Shown: positions 1-9,289 of the stretch, piece after piece
Numbering within the stretch: the first letter of the stretch is position 1
Layout of the letters: each line of letters opens with the position of its first letter
Source of the DNA: Haemophilus paraphrohaemolyticus
Lineage (GTDB): Bacteria > Pseudomonadota > Gammaproteobacteria > Enterobacterales > Pasteurellaceae
Direction: 5' to 3'
Assembly: GCF_002015045.1 (NCBI RefSeq)
Contig: NZ_MUXX01000002.1
Location: 285,258 to 349,257 of the forward strand
DNA: 64,000 nt
Made by a program: the position numbers and the translations under genes
Notes under the pieces: model-generated
The model's input: only the letters and a program-made list of their open reading frames with translations
Databases searched by the model: none
Told to the model about the DNA's origin: nothing

Positions 1-795
1 ACTACAAAATGCAAAATAGGCTAAACGTAAGCCGTGCAATTTCAAGCTCATTACTTGCGTGTAATCGACATAATCTTTCGCTCGCTGTTCAGCTAATTGG
101 CGTTGTGTTTCCGCATCATTAAACCACGTTTGAGCTTCTGCTGATTTTTGGAATGCCTCAATCGCATTCACATCAATATAGACGATATTCATCCACAAAC
201 GTGAAGATGGGCTGTAAGGGCTTGCCCCTTCTGCATTCGCTGGGAAAAGTGCGTGAATTGGATTAAGACCGACAAAATCCCCACCTTTTTCAGCTACTTT
301 GGTTAAGAATGCTTTGAGATCAGTGAAATCACCAATCCCCCAGTTTTGTTCAGAACGTAAGGTATAAAGCTGTAAAATCGCACCCCATAATTTCTGATGA
401 GCTTGCAACGCTTTGGGTTGGAACGCGGTTTCTGGTGTTACAATCACACGGCAATGATACGCTGCTGTTGCGGTGTGAAGAGAAAGCTCGTGATAGCCTA
501 GAGGTAAATTATTCGGCAAGTTGATCGCATTGCGTTTCACTTTACCCGCAAGCACCTCGCCATTTTCAAGCGTAAGTTGCCAGTGTGCCTGCAAATCCTG
601 ATTGCTGTTTGCAATATGCAGTGGAATATAGACCGCTTGTCCTGCCTTTACCACTTTAACAAGCGGTAGAATTTGACGACTTTTTGGCGAGCCAAGGCGT
701 TTCGCGATTTTTTGGTAAACTTCCGGGCTTGCATAGCGACGGCGACCGTATTCATCGAAGAAATAAGTGTTTAAATAAGGGTGAGTTTGTTTCAT
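1..795 (-). CDS. malQ: 4-alpha-glucanotransferase (amylomaltase), 5' part
   Basis: Only the first 265 codons are in the window; the gene continues past the left edge. Translating the reverse strand from the ATG at 795 gives an open frame to base 1. It carries the MalQ N-terminal region and, at about residues 147-157, the hallmark LRSEQNWGIGDF that opens the GH77 catalytic barrel. MalQ transfers maltodextrin segments between glucans in the cytoplasm during maltose and glycogen breakdown. The catalytic acids lie in the missing part. Two oppositely oriented uptake signals (631-640 and 660-667) lie inside the coding sequence. The family assignment is firm, but completeness cannot be judged. Confidence 0.9.
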   Translation of the reverse strand, partial: MKQTHPYLNTYFFDEYGRRRYASPEVYQKIAKRLGSPKSRQILPLVKVVKAGQAVYIPLHIANSNQDLQAHWQLTLENGEVLAGKVKRNAINLPNNLPLGYHELSLHTATAAYHCRVIVTPETAFQPKALQAHQKLWGAILQLYTLRSEQNWGIGDFTDLKAFLTKVAEKGGDFVGLNPIHALFPANAEGASPYSPSSRLWMNIVYIDVNAIEAFQKSAEAQTWFNDAETQRQLAEQRAKDYVDYTQVMSLKLHGLRLAYFAFCS

Positions 796-830
796 TTGCT
801 TTTCCTAAATATAAATATATCGTACCGTAG

Positions 831-857
831 AGTGTGTGAAACGAAGCTTCACACATA
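831..857. repeat. GTGTGAA-type palindrome
   Basis: An inverted repeat, TGTGTGAA (833-840) and TTCACACA (848-855), with a 7-nt loop lies upstream of malQ and downstream of the lipoprotein gene. An uptake signal follows directly (ACAAGCGGT near 859). Related palindromes occur at 14039-14055 and 46020-46083, so this is a dispersed repeat rather than a gene-specific site. Both flanking genes point left, so it could stabilise or end the lipoprotein mRNA, but there is no T-run. Confidence 0.55.
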
Positions 858-912
858 CAAGCGGTTTATTTTTCAAAAGCAGAATCAACATTCTGCCTTT
901 AAACTTTATCTA

Positions 913-1473
913 TTATTTTTTTATGCTGTTTTTCGCTTTTTTAATATTCGCTTTCGGCTGTTTTTCATCGTAAACAATGGTTTTTACGCATAATTGAATA
1001 ATTTGATCTGAACCATTGCGGATATATTCATCATCACGTACTTGGTTGTTTTTTTGCAAGTCGTGCATTGCATCATCAATCCCTTGGATCATACTTGGCT
1101 TATGCAACAACCCCCAACAACTTGGATCAAGATAATTCACTTTTTGTTGGAAAGCATCGGCAAAAATCACACCGCTATTATAGGCATATTCTTTGTGATC
1201 GACTAAACGGTTGATGGTTAAGGCTTGAATTTGCTCAATCGGCATTGGTACACGGTTGTAATACCAATTTGTCACACCTTGAGTAAATTGAGCAATATCG
1301 TAATCTTTGGTAACACGATCTTTATAGGTTTGTCCTGTTACGCTATAAGCAATGGCATAAGATTTTTGATCGAGTTCAGTTTCACTTAAACGTGGTAATG
1401 TCGTGTTTTTATTGGAACACGCAGCAAGGAAACCAACTGTGCAAATTAAAAAGATTTTTACAAGGTTTTTCAT
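913..1473 (-). CDS. Outer-membrane-type lipoprotein of unknown function
   Basis: A 186-residue protein with a clear lipoprotein signal: positively charged start, hydrophobic core, and lipobox L16-A-A-C19, so the mature N-terminus would be lipidated Cys19. It should sit in the cell envelope. A strong ribosome site (AGGAGT) precedes the ATG. The mature part has two further cysteines (in the PSCWG and QLCVK segments) that could pair. The segment around residues 36-60 faintly resembles the N-terminal dimerisation region of FkpA-type prolyl isomerases, but no FKBP catalytic domain follows. I do not recognise the family with confidence. The C-terminal tail is lysine-rich. Confidence 0.75.
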   Translation of the reverse strand: MKNLVKIFLICTVGFLAACSNKNTTLPRLSETELDQKSYAIAYSVTGQTYKDRVTKDYDIAQFTQGVTNWYYNRVPMPIEQIQALTINRLVDHKEYAYNSGVIFADAFQQKVNYLDPSCWGLLHKPSMIQGIDDAMHDLQKNNQVRDDEYIRNGSDQIIQLCVKTIVYDEKQPKANIKKAKNSIKK

Positions 1474-1554
1474 TTTTACTCCTGATTTCTTTTTTGGAAA
1501 TATTAAAACTGATACAATTCTACCCGAAATAAAATATTTTTGCTTGAGGATTGA

Positions 1555-2406
1555 ATGAAACAGTATCTTGATTTGTGTAATCGTATCGTGAATGAAGGCA
1601 AATGGGTAGCCAATGAACGTACTGGTAAGCGTTGTTTAACAGTAATTAACGCTGATTTAATCTACAATGTTGAAAATGGCGAATTTCCGCTTGTCACCAC
1701 CCGCCGTAGTTTCTGGAAAGCGGCTATTGCTGAACTATTGGGCTATATTCGTGGTTACAGTAATGCTGCCGATTTCCGTGCCTTAGGCACAAAATCTTGG
1801 GATGCTAATGCTAACGAAAATACAGCTTGGCTTAATAACCCGTATCGAAAAGGCGAAGATGATATGGGGTTAGTTTATGGAGCAATTGGACGTAACTTCC
1901 CAAAACCTAATGGCGGTTCTGTCGATCTGCTTCGTCAAATTGTCGATGATTTAAAACGCGGTATTGATAATCGTGGCGAAATTTATACTTTCTATCATCC
2001 TGGTGCGTTTGATTTAGGTTGCCTACGCCCTTGCTTGCATAGCCATCACTTCTCACTTTTAGATGGCAAACTCTACTTAAATAGTACACAACGTTCTGCC
2101 GACGTGCCACTTGGATTAAACTGGAATATGATCCAATGCTACACTTTCCTTGCATTGATGGCACAAATTACAGGACATGAAGCAGGACAAGCGTTCCACA
2201 AAATTGTGAATGCGCATATTTACGAAGATCAGCTCGAGCTTATGCGTGATGTGCAACTTAAACGAGAACCACTTTCTGCACCGAAGTTAACTATTAATCC
2301 AGATATTAAATCTCTCGAAGATTTAGAAACTTGGGTTACACTTGATGATTTCAAAGTGCAAGGTTATGAATATCATCCGAGCATTCAATATCCGTTTTCA
2401 GTGTAA
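1555..2406 (+). CDS. thyA: Thymidylate synthase
   Basis: A 283-residue ThyA that makes dTMP from dUMP with methylenetetrahydrofolate. It is of the longer, divergent type known from Haemophilus (E. coli ThyA has 264). Visible active-site elements are catalytic Cys160 in CLRPC, the dUMP-phosphate loop QRSAD (Arg180, Ser181, Asp183), Asn191, and His221/Tyr223 in [10 protein letters not shown]. The loop usually reads QRSCD; here the non-catalytic Cys is Ala182. GAGGA lies just upstream of the ATG. The gene stands alone with its own terminator, between a reverse-strand lipoprotein gene and ftsY. Confidence 0.95.
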   Translation: MKQYLDLCNRIVNEGKWVANERTGKRCLTVINADLIYNVENGEFPLVTTRRSFWKAAIAELLGYIRGYSNAADFRALGTKSWDANANENTAWLNNPYRKGEDDMGLVYGAIGRNFPKPNGGSVDLLRQIVDDLKRGIDNRGEIYTFYHPGAFDLGCLRPCLHSHHFSLLDGKLYLNSTQRSADVPLGLNWNMIQCYTFLALMAQITGHEAGQAFHKIVNAHIYEDQLELMRDVQLKREPLSAPKLTINPDIKSLEDLETWVTLDDFKVQGYEYHPSIQYPFSV

Positions 2407-2414
2407 ATAAAATC

Positions 2415-2452
2415 AGAGGCTTGAGCAATATCAAAGGTGCTAGCCTCTTTTA
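2415..2452 (+). terminator. thyA terminator
   Basis: AGAGGCT (2415-2421) pairs with AGCCTCT (2442-2448) and is followed by a short T-run. It starts 9 nt after the thyA stop codon. Confidence 0.65.
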
Positions 2453-2525
2453 TCTTTTTCATACTCATAAAATCATTTTTTTGGTACACTTAACGCACTT
2501 TTAGTATTTATTTTTGGAATAGATT

Positions 2526-3995
2526 ATGTCGGAAAAGAAAAAAGGTTTTTGGTCTTGGTTGGGCTTTGGGAAAAAAGAAGAAGTTAAAGAACAAGTTTCG
2601 CAAGAACAAACCATTGAAACAGATTCGCAAAACCTTGCAGAAAATGCACCGCTTATTAAAGAAGAAAAGCAAAAGGTTGTAGAAAAACACGAAACAGTAA
2701 GCGAATTTATTGAGCAGAAATTAGATGAAGCAAAGCATTTTGTTGAAGAAAAACTAGATGCTGCAGAGCATATTATTGATGAGCTAGAAGAGAAAATTGA
2801 GCAATCTTTCGAAGAAGAAAAAGAAGAGAGCGTGGCGATTGTTGATACGGCTCATCACGATTCGAATGAGACTTTACAAGCGGTTGAAATTGCAGATGAA
2901 GTTGCCACAACAGTTAAGACACCTGAAGAAAATGAAGCCGTTGAGGAAACTCAACTTGAACCAGAGCAAGCGGTCGAAATTCCTGAAGAGATTGCAGAAA
3001 GAGCCACAGAAACCGAAACGGTAACAGAAGAAACCCAAGATGAGTATCAAGAAAAACCTGCGAATAAAACAGGCTTTTTCAACCGTTTAATTCAAGGGTT
3101 AATTAAAACCAAGCAAAATATTGGTTCGGGCTTCTTAAGCTTTTTCCGCGGTAAAAAAATTGATGATGAGCTGTTTGAAGAGTTGGAAGAGCAGCTTTTG
3201 ATTTCGGATCTTGGTATGCCAACTACCACAAAAATCATCAATAACTTAACCCAACACGCTACCAAACAACAACTTAAAGATGCGGAGTTGCTCTATCAGC
3301 AATTAAAACTTGAGCTTGCCGATGTGCTAAAACCAGTAGCTCAACCACTTGAAATTGATACTACTAAAAAACCGTATGTGATTTTGATGGTGGGTGTGAA
3401 TGGTGTGGGTAAAACCACCACTATTGGTAAATTAGCGAAAAAATTCCAAGATGAAGGCAAATCTGTGATGCTTGCGGCTGGTGATACTTTCCGTGCGGCA
3501 GCGGTTGAACAGCTTCAAGTTTGGGGTGAACGTAACCATATTCCAGTGATTGCACAATCTAGCGGTTCAGACTCAGCTTCTGTGATTTTTGATGCAATGC
3601 AATCTGCTTCTGCAAGAAATATTGATGTGTTGATTGCCGATACCGCAGGACGTTTACAAAATAAAAATCACTTGATGGATGAGTTGAAAAAAATCGTGCG
3701 TGTGATGAAAAAATATGATGAAACCGCACCGCACGAAATTATGCTCACCTTAGATGCTGGCACGGGACAAAATGCGATTAGTCAAGCGAAACTCTTTAAC
3801 GAAGCCGTTGGTTTAACGGGCATTACGCTCACTAAATTAGATGGTACCGCAAAAGGTGGGGTTATTTTCGCCATCGCTGATCAATTTAATATTCCGATTC
3901 GTTTTATTGGGGTAGGCGAGAAAATTGAAGATTTGCGTCCGTTTAATTCGGAAGAGTTTATCGAAGCCCTATTTAGTCACGAAGATGTAAAATAG
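2526..3995 (+). CDS. ftsY: Signal recognition particle receptor FtsY
   Basis: A 489-residue SRP receptor GTPase that docks ribosome-SRP complexes at the inner membrane for co-translational insertion. Residues 1-185 form a long, highly charged, Glu-rich A domain that starts with a WSWLGFGKK membrane-binding segment. The NG domain follows: G1 GVNGVGKTTT at about 289-298, the DTFRAAA insertion-box motif, DTAGR at about 370, and TKLDGTAKGG at about 435. The order ftsY-ftsE-ftsX is the conserved proteobacterial arrangement, and ftsE starts 32 nt downstream. rpoH, which follows ftsX in enterics, is absent here. Confidence 0.97.
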   Translation: MSEKKKGFWSWLGFGKKEEVKEQVSQEQTIETDSQNLAENAPLIKEEKQKVVEKHETVSEFIEQKLDEAKHFVEEKLDAAEHIIDELEEKIEQSFEEEKEESVAIVDTAHHDSNETLQAVEIADEVATTVKTPEENEAVEETQLEPEQAVEIPEEIAERATETETVTEETQDEYQEKPANKTGFFNRLIQGLIKTKQNIGSGFLSFFRGKKIDDELFEELEEQLLISDLGMPTTTKIINNLTQHATKQQLKDAELLYQQLKLELADVLKPVAQPLEIDTTKKPYVILMVGVNGVGKTTTIGKLAKKFQDEGKSVMLAAGDTFRAAAVEQLQVWGERNHIPVIAQSSGSDSASVIFDAMQSASARNIDVLIADTAGRLQNKNHLMDELKKIVRVMKKYDETAPHEIMLTLDAGTGQNAISQAKLFNEAVGLTGITLTKLDGTAKGGVIFAIADQFNIPIRFIGVGEKIEDLRPFNSEEFIEALFSHEDVK

Positions 3996-4027
3996 TTGCA
4001 TCATATCCATATAATAAAGGCAAAACA

Positions 4028-4684
4028 ATGATCAAATTTAGCAATGTCAATAAGGTCTATAAAGGGAACAAGGCTGCGCTGCAAGGCATTAGCTTTCACA
4101 TTCCAAAAGGCGGAATGGCGTATCTTACAGGGCATTCTGGTGCAGGGAAAAGTACGTTATTGAAACTAATTATGGGCATTGAACGTGCTAATGGCGGGAA
4201 TATTGAGTTTAATGGCTATGATATTACTCGCCTTGCCTCACACGAGTTACCGTTTTTACGTCGCCAAATTGGAATGGTGCACCAAGATTATCGCTTGCTA
4301 ACAGATAGAAGTATTTTAGATAATGTGGCATTACCATTGATTATTCAGGGAATGAGCCAACAAATTGTCGAACGTGAAGCAAGATTAGCCCTTGCTCGCG
4401 TGGGGCTAGCGGGCAAAGAAAACTACTTCCCACATCATCTTTCTGGTGGAGAACAGCAACGCGTAGATATTGCTCGTGCAATTGTGCACCGTCCAATTTT
4501 ACTGCTTGCCGATGAACCAACGGGCAACTTAGATGAAAAACTCTCCTTTGAGATTTTCCGCCTGTTTGAAGAGTTTAATCAGCAAGGCACGACAGTGATT
4601 GTGGCAACTCACGACACCAATATCATTGCAAAACGCCCCAAACCTTGCCTTGTGTTAGAACAAGGGCATCTACAAACGAATTAA
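4028..4684 (+). CDS. ftsE: Cell division ATP-binding protein FtsE
   Basis: A 218-residue ABC ATPase. Walker A is GHSGAGKS (35-42), the signature is LSGGEQQR (about 138-145), and Walker B is [11 protein letters not shown] (about 158-168). FtsE works with FtsX at the septum, where the complex controls amidase activators to couple division to peptidoglycan splitting. The gene lies between ftsY and ftsX with 15 nt to ftsX, so the three are probably one transcript. Length and motifs are normal for the family. Confidence 0.97.
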   Translation: MIKFSNVNKVYKGNKAALQGISFHIPKGGMAYLTGHSGAGKSTLLKLIMGIERANGGNIEFNGYDITRLASHELPFLRRQIGMVHQDYRLLTDRSILDNVALPLIIQGMSQQIVEREARLALARVGLAGKENYFPHHLSGGEQQRVDIARAIVHRPILLLADEPTGNLDEKLSFEIFRLFEEFNQQGTTVIVATHDTNIIAKRPKPCLVLEQGHLQTN

Positions 4685-4699
4685 GCAAAAGGACTGAAA

Positions 4700-5635
4700 A
4701 TGGCTTCTTTATTGAATACGCGATTAGGTGCACAAACTCGATATATCTTGCGAGCAGTTTGGCAAGATTTAATGCAACGCAAGCTAGGCACGTTTTTAAC
4801 AATATTGGTAATTGCAGCATCGCTGACGATTCCAACCGTCAGCTATCTATTATGGAAAAATATCAACCACGCCGAGACAGAATTTTATCCTGAGCCTGAA
4901 TTAACCATTTATCTCAACAAAAATCTGTCAGATAACGAAGCCAATATTGTCGTAGAAAAAATTCGTCAATTCGAAACCGATAAAATTGAACATCTGGATT
5001 TTATCTCACGTCAACAGAGCTTAGAAGATTTCCAAGCGTGGTCTGGTTTTGCCGAAGCCTTAGATATTATCGAGGATAACCCGCTTCCAGCTGTAGTGGT
5101 ACTTAAACCGAAAAAAGCCTTTGCCAACAATGATGAAATGCTGACACTTCGTAACGGTTTGCAAAATATCAAAGGTGTGCAAGAAGTGCGATTAGATAAC
5201 GGTTGGTTAGAAAAATTAACCGCTTTAACTTGGCTTTTCGCACGTATTGGCACACTTTTTACGTTATTGATGATGATCGCCGTCTTTTTAGTCATTGGCA
5301 ATGTAGTACGTACCGATGTGGCAAATAGCCGTGCTTCCATTGAAGTGCAACAACTTTTAGGTGCAACCGATCACTTTATCGCCCGCCCATTTTTGTACAA
5401 AGGTATGATTTACGGTTTCCTAGGAAGTTTACTGGCACTCTTATTTAGCACTGTCATCATTAGCTATTTAGTTGGCGTTGTAAAATATGTGACGGATATG
5501 TTCACCGTGAAATTTGAACTAACAGGCTTAGATTTCAGTGAAATCTTTTTAATTATCGTGATGTGTATTTTTATTGGTTGGGTTGCGGCGAATATTGCTA
5601 CGAATAAGCATATTATTGCTCTTGGTAGAAGATAA
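4700..5635 (+). CDS. ftsX: Cell division protein FtsX
   Basis: A 311-residue permease-like partner of FtsE in the inner membrane. It has the FtsX layout: a cytoplasmic N-terminus, TM1 at about 31-52, a periplasmic domain of about 120 residues, then three TM segments (about 175-200, 233-262 and 279-300). The ATG at 4700 is preceded by AAAGGA. FtsX carries the signal from the cytoplasmic ATPase to periplasmic EnvC-type amidase activators. It is the last gene of the ftsYEX group; a hairpin with a T-run follows. Confidence 0.95.
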   Translation: MASLLNTRLGAQTRYILRAVWQDLMQRKLGTFLTILVIAASLTIPTVSYLLWKNINHAETEFYPEPELTIYLNKNLSDNEANIVVEKIRQFETDKIEHLDFISRQQSLEDFQAWSGFAEALDIIEDNPLPAVVVLKPKKAFANNDEMLTLRNGLQNIKGVQEVRLDNGWLEKLTALTWLFARIGTLFTLLMMIAVFLVIGNVVRTDVANSRASIEVQQLLGATDHFIARPFLYKGMIYGFLGSLLALLFSTVIISYLVGVVKYVTDMFTVKFELTGLDFSEIFLIIVMCIFIGWVAANIATNKHIIALGRR

Positions 5636-5657
5636 TTACCCACATCATTAAATATAA

Positions 5658-5697
5658 AGAGTTACTAATATCAATAAATATTAGCAACTCTTTTTTT
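5658..5697 (+). terminator. ftsYEX terminator
   Basis: A two-part stem, AGAGTT (5658-5663) with AACTCT (5686-5691) and CTAATA (5665-5670) with TATTAG (5679-5684), is followed by seven Ts. It is a convincing intrinsic terminator just after ftsX. Confidence 0.8.
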
Positions 5698-5721
5698 CTA
5701 CTTAATTTTGGAAAGAAACAA

Positions 5722-5856
5722 TTAAATCACATAATCTTCTTTCAGCATATGGCGATAAGCATAGAGATAAGAAACGCCTACGAATGCAGCCTCAAACAGA
5801 TTGGCAAGCCCTGCCCAATCGGCAGGAATTCCACTGACAACTTTTAAATATGTCAT
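5722..5856 (-). CDS. Possible small membrane ORF or C-terminal gene remnant
   Basis: A 44-codon reverse-strand frame from the ATG at 5856. The frame stays open upstream to about 5899, and that extension encodes a hydrophobic stretch (IIFCRFIIFFGYM). Together they read like the last TM segment and short polar tail (YRHMLKEDYVI) of a membrane protein. There is no ribosome site. The upstream extension overlaps the terminator of the neighbouring reverse-strand gene. It is most likely the decayed end of a lost gene, but a real small protein cannot be excluded. Confidence 0.3.
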   Translation of the reverse strand: MTYLKVVSGIPADWAGLANLFEAAFVGVSYLYAYRHMLKEDYVI

Positions 5857-5861
5857 ATAAC

Positions 5862-5900
5862 CGAAAAAAATAATAAAACGGCAGAAAATAATCTGCCGTT
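5862..5900 (-). terminator. Terminator of the AhpD-like gene
   Basis: Read on the reverse strand, AACGGCAGA (5900-5892) pairs with TCTGCCGTT (5885-5877) and is followed by a T-rich run. It begins 26 nt after the stop of the AhpD-like gene. Confidence 0.8.
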
Positions 5901-5925
5901 ATACTCACTCAAAAGATCTTATATA

Positions 5926-6471
5926 TTATGCAAAGGCTTGTAATTCTGGATTAATTGGTGTTTCAGCCAAATTATTCACATAGTTACAAAGCGTTGCGAG
6001 GCTTACACCTAACACCACATCAATCGCTTGTTCTTGCGTATAACCTGCGGCAAAAAATGCGTTTAATTGTGCTTCAGTTAATTTCGCTTTTTGTAAAATC
6101 ACACCAAGCGTGAAGCGTGCTAAAGTATCTAATTTGCTATCGCTTTCAATGCGTGCTGTTGCACGGATTTGATTCACCAATTCTTCTTCTAATTTCAACA
6201 CTTTTAATGCGATTTTGGTGTGTCCTGCCACACAGAAACCACAACCATTGACTACTGCAGCGGTAATCTGTACCACTTCACGCTCAGTTGCGGTTAAGCT
6301 ATTGCGACCGTTAATTCCGCCCACGGTACGATAGGTTTCTAATGCGGTTGGTGCATTCGCGAGCACGCCAATTAAATTAGGAATAAAACCGTTTGCATTT
6401 TTAACGGCTGTTAATGCTTCTTTTGCAGCTTCTGGTGCGGTATCGATAGTGTGAATTTGGAATTGTGACAT
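5926..6471 (-). CDS. Carboxymuconolactone decarboxylase / AhpD-family peroxidase-like protein
   Basis: A 181-residue all-helical protein of the carboxymuconolactone decarboxylase family. It carries the AhpD-type redox centre, Cys77-x-x-Cys80 and His84 in CGFCVAGH, with upstream Glu64 in EREVV. In AhpD this centre passes electrons to a peroxiredoxin, so a cytoplasmic role in peroxide handling is likely, but substrate and partner are unknown. GAGG precedes the ATG and a good terminator follows. No peroxiredoxin gene is adjacent. Confidence 0.85.
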   Translation of the reverse strand: MSQFQIHTIDTAPEAAKEALTAVKNANGFIPNLIGVLANAPTALETYRTVGGINGRNSLTATEREVVQITAAVVNGCGFCVAGHTKIALKVLKLEEELVNQIRATARIESDSKLDTLARFTLGVILQKAKLTEAQLNAFFAAGYTQEQAIDVVLGVSLATLCNYVNNLAETPINPELQAFA

Positions 6472-6689
6472 AATTTTTCCTCAAATGATGTTGTTTTTGT
6501 TGAAGCCGATAATACGAAGATTTTTCCTAAAAGAAAAAGAAGTAAAAAGCACGTGATAGATGAAAAAGTTATAAATAAAGTCTGATTACGATATAATAAG
6601 CACATTGCAAGAAAGTTTAAAAATTTGACCGCTTAATGCTTAACTTCGTTGTGCTAGGTTAGATAAGTGGCAAAATCAATAGGAATAAA

Positions 6690-7106
6690 ATGGGCTTACT
6701 TCAACTTTTATTTAGCTTTAAAGGGCGTTTAAATCGACAAGGTTTTTGGGCCGGAATTAGCATTAACTTTGCGTTTTTATTTATTGTGGTAAACTTTTTT
6801 ACCTATTCGACCGCTTTTAACCCGATAATGCTTTTCCCACTAGGGGGAAGTCTGTATAGTGTTCTCACTATTGCAGTGAAACGCTTACACGATAGAAATC
6901 GCTCAGGTAAACACGCATTTATTTTAGTTGTGCCAATGATTTGCTATTTCATTGCTCCGCTTGCAGGCGAAACGAACGCGTGGTTGCTTGGCTTATTGAT
7001 GCCGATGCTCATTTGCACGATTGTCTTTTTAGAATGGGGCTTTTTCTCCAGCTTTCCACAAGTAAACCAATATGGTGAGCAGGGATTATCGTTGAAATTA
7101 AAATAG
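6690..7106 (+). CDS. DUF805 family membrane protein
   Basis: A 138-residue inner-membrane protein with the DUF805 pattern: FKGRLNRQGFW near the N-terminus, about four TM segments, and VKRLHDRNRSGKH in the middle. The family is widespread in proteobacteria (YhaH/YhaI in E. coli) with no firmly assigned function. AGGAAT precedes the ATG. engB starts about 24 nt downstream, so co-transcription is plausible. Confidence 0.85.
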   Translation: MGLLQLLFSFKGRLNRQGFWAGISINFAFLFIVVNFFTYSTAFNPIMLFPLGGSLYSVLTIAVKRLHDRNRSGKHAFILVVPMICYFIAPLAGETNAWLLGLLMPMLICTIVFLEWGFFSSFPQVNQYGEQGLSLKLK

Positions 7107-7130
7107 CTTTTGAAATTAAAAACAAAAATT

Positions 7131-7763
7131 ATGACCGAACAAATTAAATTAAATTATCACAAAACCAAATTCTTAACCTCCGCCCCTGATATACGCCATT
7201 TGCCTGAAGACAGTGGCATTGAAATCGCTTTTGCTGGGCGTTCAAATGCAGGGAAATCAACCTCACTTAACGCCTTAACCAACCAAAAGAACTTGGCTCG
7301 TACCTCAAAAACACCAGGGCGAACGCAGTTAATTAACCTTTTTGAAGTGGAACCAAACTGCAAATTAGTCGATTTACCAGGTTATGGCTACGCAGCCGTG
7401 CCTGAGCAGATGAAAATTCAGTGGCAAAAAGCGTTGGGTGAATACTTACAAAAGCGTGAATGCTTGCGTGGCGTTGTCATTTTAATGGATATTCGCCATC
7501 CGCTTAAAGATTTAGACCAACAGATGATCGAATGGGCGGTTTCAGCAAAATTACCCGTGTTATTACTGCTGACCAAAGCCGATAAACTCAGCCAATCTGA
7601 ACGTAGCAAAACGGTCAAGATGGTGCGTGAAGCGATTTTACCTTTCCAAGGCGATGTGCAAGTAGAAGCTTACTCCGCATTAAAACGCCTCGGTATTGAC
7701 AAATTATCAAGCAAATTAGACCGCTGGTTTGCACCAGCATTTGAGATTTCAGCAGCAGAATAG
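7131..7763 (+). CDS. engB: Ribosome biogenesis GTP-binding protein EngB (YihA/YsxC)
   Basis: A 210-residue TRAFAC GTPase for late 50S ribosomal subunit assembly. Motifs are G1 GRSNAGKS (36-43), TPGRTQ switch I, DLPGYGYA for G3, and TKADK for G4. I chose the ATG at 7131 over an in-frame TTG at 7110. It gives the N-terminus [25 protein letters not shown], whose SAPDIRHLP matches the family start, and the upstream codons look non-coding. Ribosome binding looks weak for either choice. rraB follows 10 nt after the stop. Confidence 0.95.
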   Translation: MTEQIKLNYHKTKFLTSAPDIRHLPEDSGIEIAFAGRSNAGKSTSLNALTNQKNLARTSKTPGRTQLINLFEVEPNCKLVDLPGYGYAAVPEQMKIQWQKALGEYLQKRECLRGVVILMDIRHPLKDLDQQMIEWAVSAKLPVLLLLTKADKLSQSERSKTVKMVREAILPFQGDVQVEAYSALKRLGIDKLSSKLDRWFAPAFEISAAE

Positions 7764-7773
7764 GAGGACTGAA

Positions 7774-8211
7774 ATGTACAACTTAACCGAATTACGTCAA
7801 GAAACCGATGAAATTATCGAGAACTTATTAGCGGATGGCTCAGATCCTGAAGCACTTTATATCATCGAACACCACGTGGCTCACGACGATTTTGATAAGC
7901 TTGAAAAATTGGTAGTAGATGCTTACAAACTGGGCTATGAAATTTCAGAAGCAGAAGAAGTGGAAGAGGATGGCAAAGTATTCTTTGTGTGTGATATTGT
8001 GAGTGAAATCAACTTAAATGCGGATTTAATCACGGCTCAACAAAAAGAATTACTCCCTCTAATCGAAAAAGCAGGAGCTGAATATGAAGGTTGGGGCACG
8101 TATTTTGAAGATCCAAATGGCGAAGACGATGAATACGGAGATGACGGCGAATTTTTCGAAGATCAGGATGAAGATTTTGACTTTGACGAAGAAGAGATTG
8201 TGCGTCATTAG
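7774..8211 (+). CDS. rraB: Ribonuclease E activity regulator B
   Basis: A 145-residue acidic protein of the RraB (YjgD) family, which binds RNase E and modulates its mRNA-degrading activity. It starts with [31 protein letters not shown] typical of the family and ends in a very acidic Asp/Glu tail. An ideal AGGAGG at 7762-7767 fixes the ATG at 7774; a longer in-frame start inside engB is not needed. It probably shares a transcript with engB. An 11-bp hairpin follows. Confidence 0.92.
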   Translation: MYNLTELRQETDEIIENLLADGSDPEALYIIEHHVAHDDFDKLEKLVVDAYKLGYEISEAEEVEEDGKVFFVCDIVSEINLNADLITAQQKELLPLIEKAGAEYEGWGTYFEDPNGEDDEYGDDGEFFEDQDEDFDFDEEEIVRH

Positions 8212-8232
8212 TCTATAAGCTTCACTCTTTAT

Positions 8233-8265
8233 GGCTTAAACCCTGATAATAAAAGGGTTTAAGCC
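8233..8265. terminator. Perfect 11-bp hairpin after rraB
   Basis: GGCTTAAACCC (8233-8243) pairs exactly with GGGTTTAAGCC (8255-8265). No strong T-run follows on the + strand, so it may end or stabilise the engB-rraB mRNA. Confidence 0.5.
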
Positions 8266-8408
8266 AATCTAATAGACCAAATCAAACTACCTTTCTTATG
8301 CTAAAATAACTTTCGAATCTTACTAAAAATCTGACCGCTTGTAGAAAGCGATTGATTTCTTTAGATGATTTACCAATAATTTGGAAAAGTCTAGCAGAAG
8401 AGAAGTAT

Positions 8409-9278
8409 ATGCAAACCGAATCCACCAGTTCGCTTTACCACAAAGCGATTATCTTTATGATTTCCGCCTATTTTAGCATTACGTTAATGAACGTATTTGT
8501 GAAAACAGCCTCTGACACGATGCCTGCGAGCGAAACTCTTTTCGCTCGCTTTTTAATCGGCTTACTGTTTTTGTTGCCTTTCATGATTAAGGATCGAGAT
8601 TTCAAAGTCGAAATGAGCCAGTGGAAATTTTTGGTGCTGCGTAACTTGGCTGGCGTAGGCAGTATGCTGATTAACTTCTATGTGGTGAAATTTTTACCAC
8701 TTTCGATTTCAGTGTTATTGATGAACACCTCGGCACTATTCGTACCGATTTTATTGCTCTTTTTCCGTGAAAAAACACCGCTTAACGTGTTGGAACTAAG
8801 CTTGATGGGCTTTGCCGGTGTGTCGATAATTCTGCTTTCTAACCAAAATGGTTCATTTGAACCGATTTATGTGTTAATTGGCCTAGGTGGAGCGGTGTTG
8901 GCTGCGATGGCGTTTATTAGCTTACAAGAGTTGAACAAACATAATTCACCGAAAAATATTGTGTTCTACTTCCATTTAATCGGCACATTGCTGTTGCCGA
9001 TGTTCTTTATTCATCAATGGAAAATGCCTGATTTGTATGAATTGGGTTTATTGCTGTTGGTGGGCGGATTTGGCTTGGTTTTCCAACTTCTTCTTACCCG
9101 AGCTTTCAAACACGCACCAGCAAATGTGATTGCACCTTTTGCGTTTATGGGCGTGATTTTTTCAAGTGTTTTTGACTGGCTGATTTGGGATCACGCACCG
9201 AATGCATTCTTCTGGATTGGGGCAGTAGTGATTGTGGTTTCCGTAAGTTGGTTGGCAAAAGTGCGAAAAGCAAAATAA
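8409..9278 (+). CDS. EamA / drug-metabolite transporter family protein
   Basis: A 289-residue protein with about ten hydrophobic segments arranged as two EamA repeats, typical of DMT-superfamily exporters in the inner membrane. The substrate cannot be read from sequence. I prefer the ATG at 8409 (MQTESTSSLYHK, then TM1) to a TTG at 8352, because the extra 19 residues are polar and not family-like. The endonuclease V-like gene starts 11 nt after the stop, so the two may share a transcript. Confidence 0.88.
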   Translation: MQTESTSSLYHKAIIFMISAYFSITLMNVFVKTASDTMPASETLFARFLIGLLFLLPFMIKDRDFKVEMSQWKFLVLRNLAGVGSMLINFYVVKFLPLSISVLLMNTSALFVPILLLFFREKTPLNVLELSLMGFAGVSIILLSNQNGSFEPIYVLIGLGGAVLAAMAFISLQELNKHNSPKNIVFYFHLIGTLLLPMFFIHQWKMPDLYELGLLLLVGGFGLVFQLLLTRAFKHAPANVIAPFAFMGVIFSSVFDWLIWDHAPNAFFWIGAVVIVVSVSWLAKVRKAK

Positions 9279-9289
9279 AGAGAGATTTT

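Noticed and set aside
2797..3024. A 75-residue Lys/Arg-rich ORF inside ftsY
   Set aside because: It is an alternative frame of the Glu-rich A domain of FtsY; the basic composition is a frame artefact.
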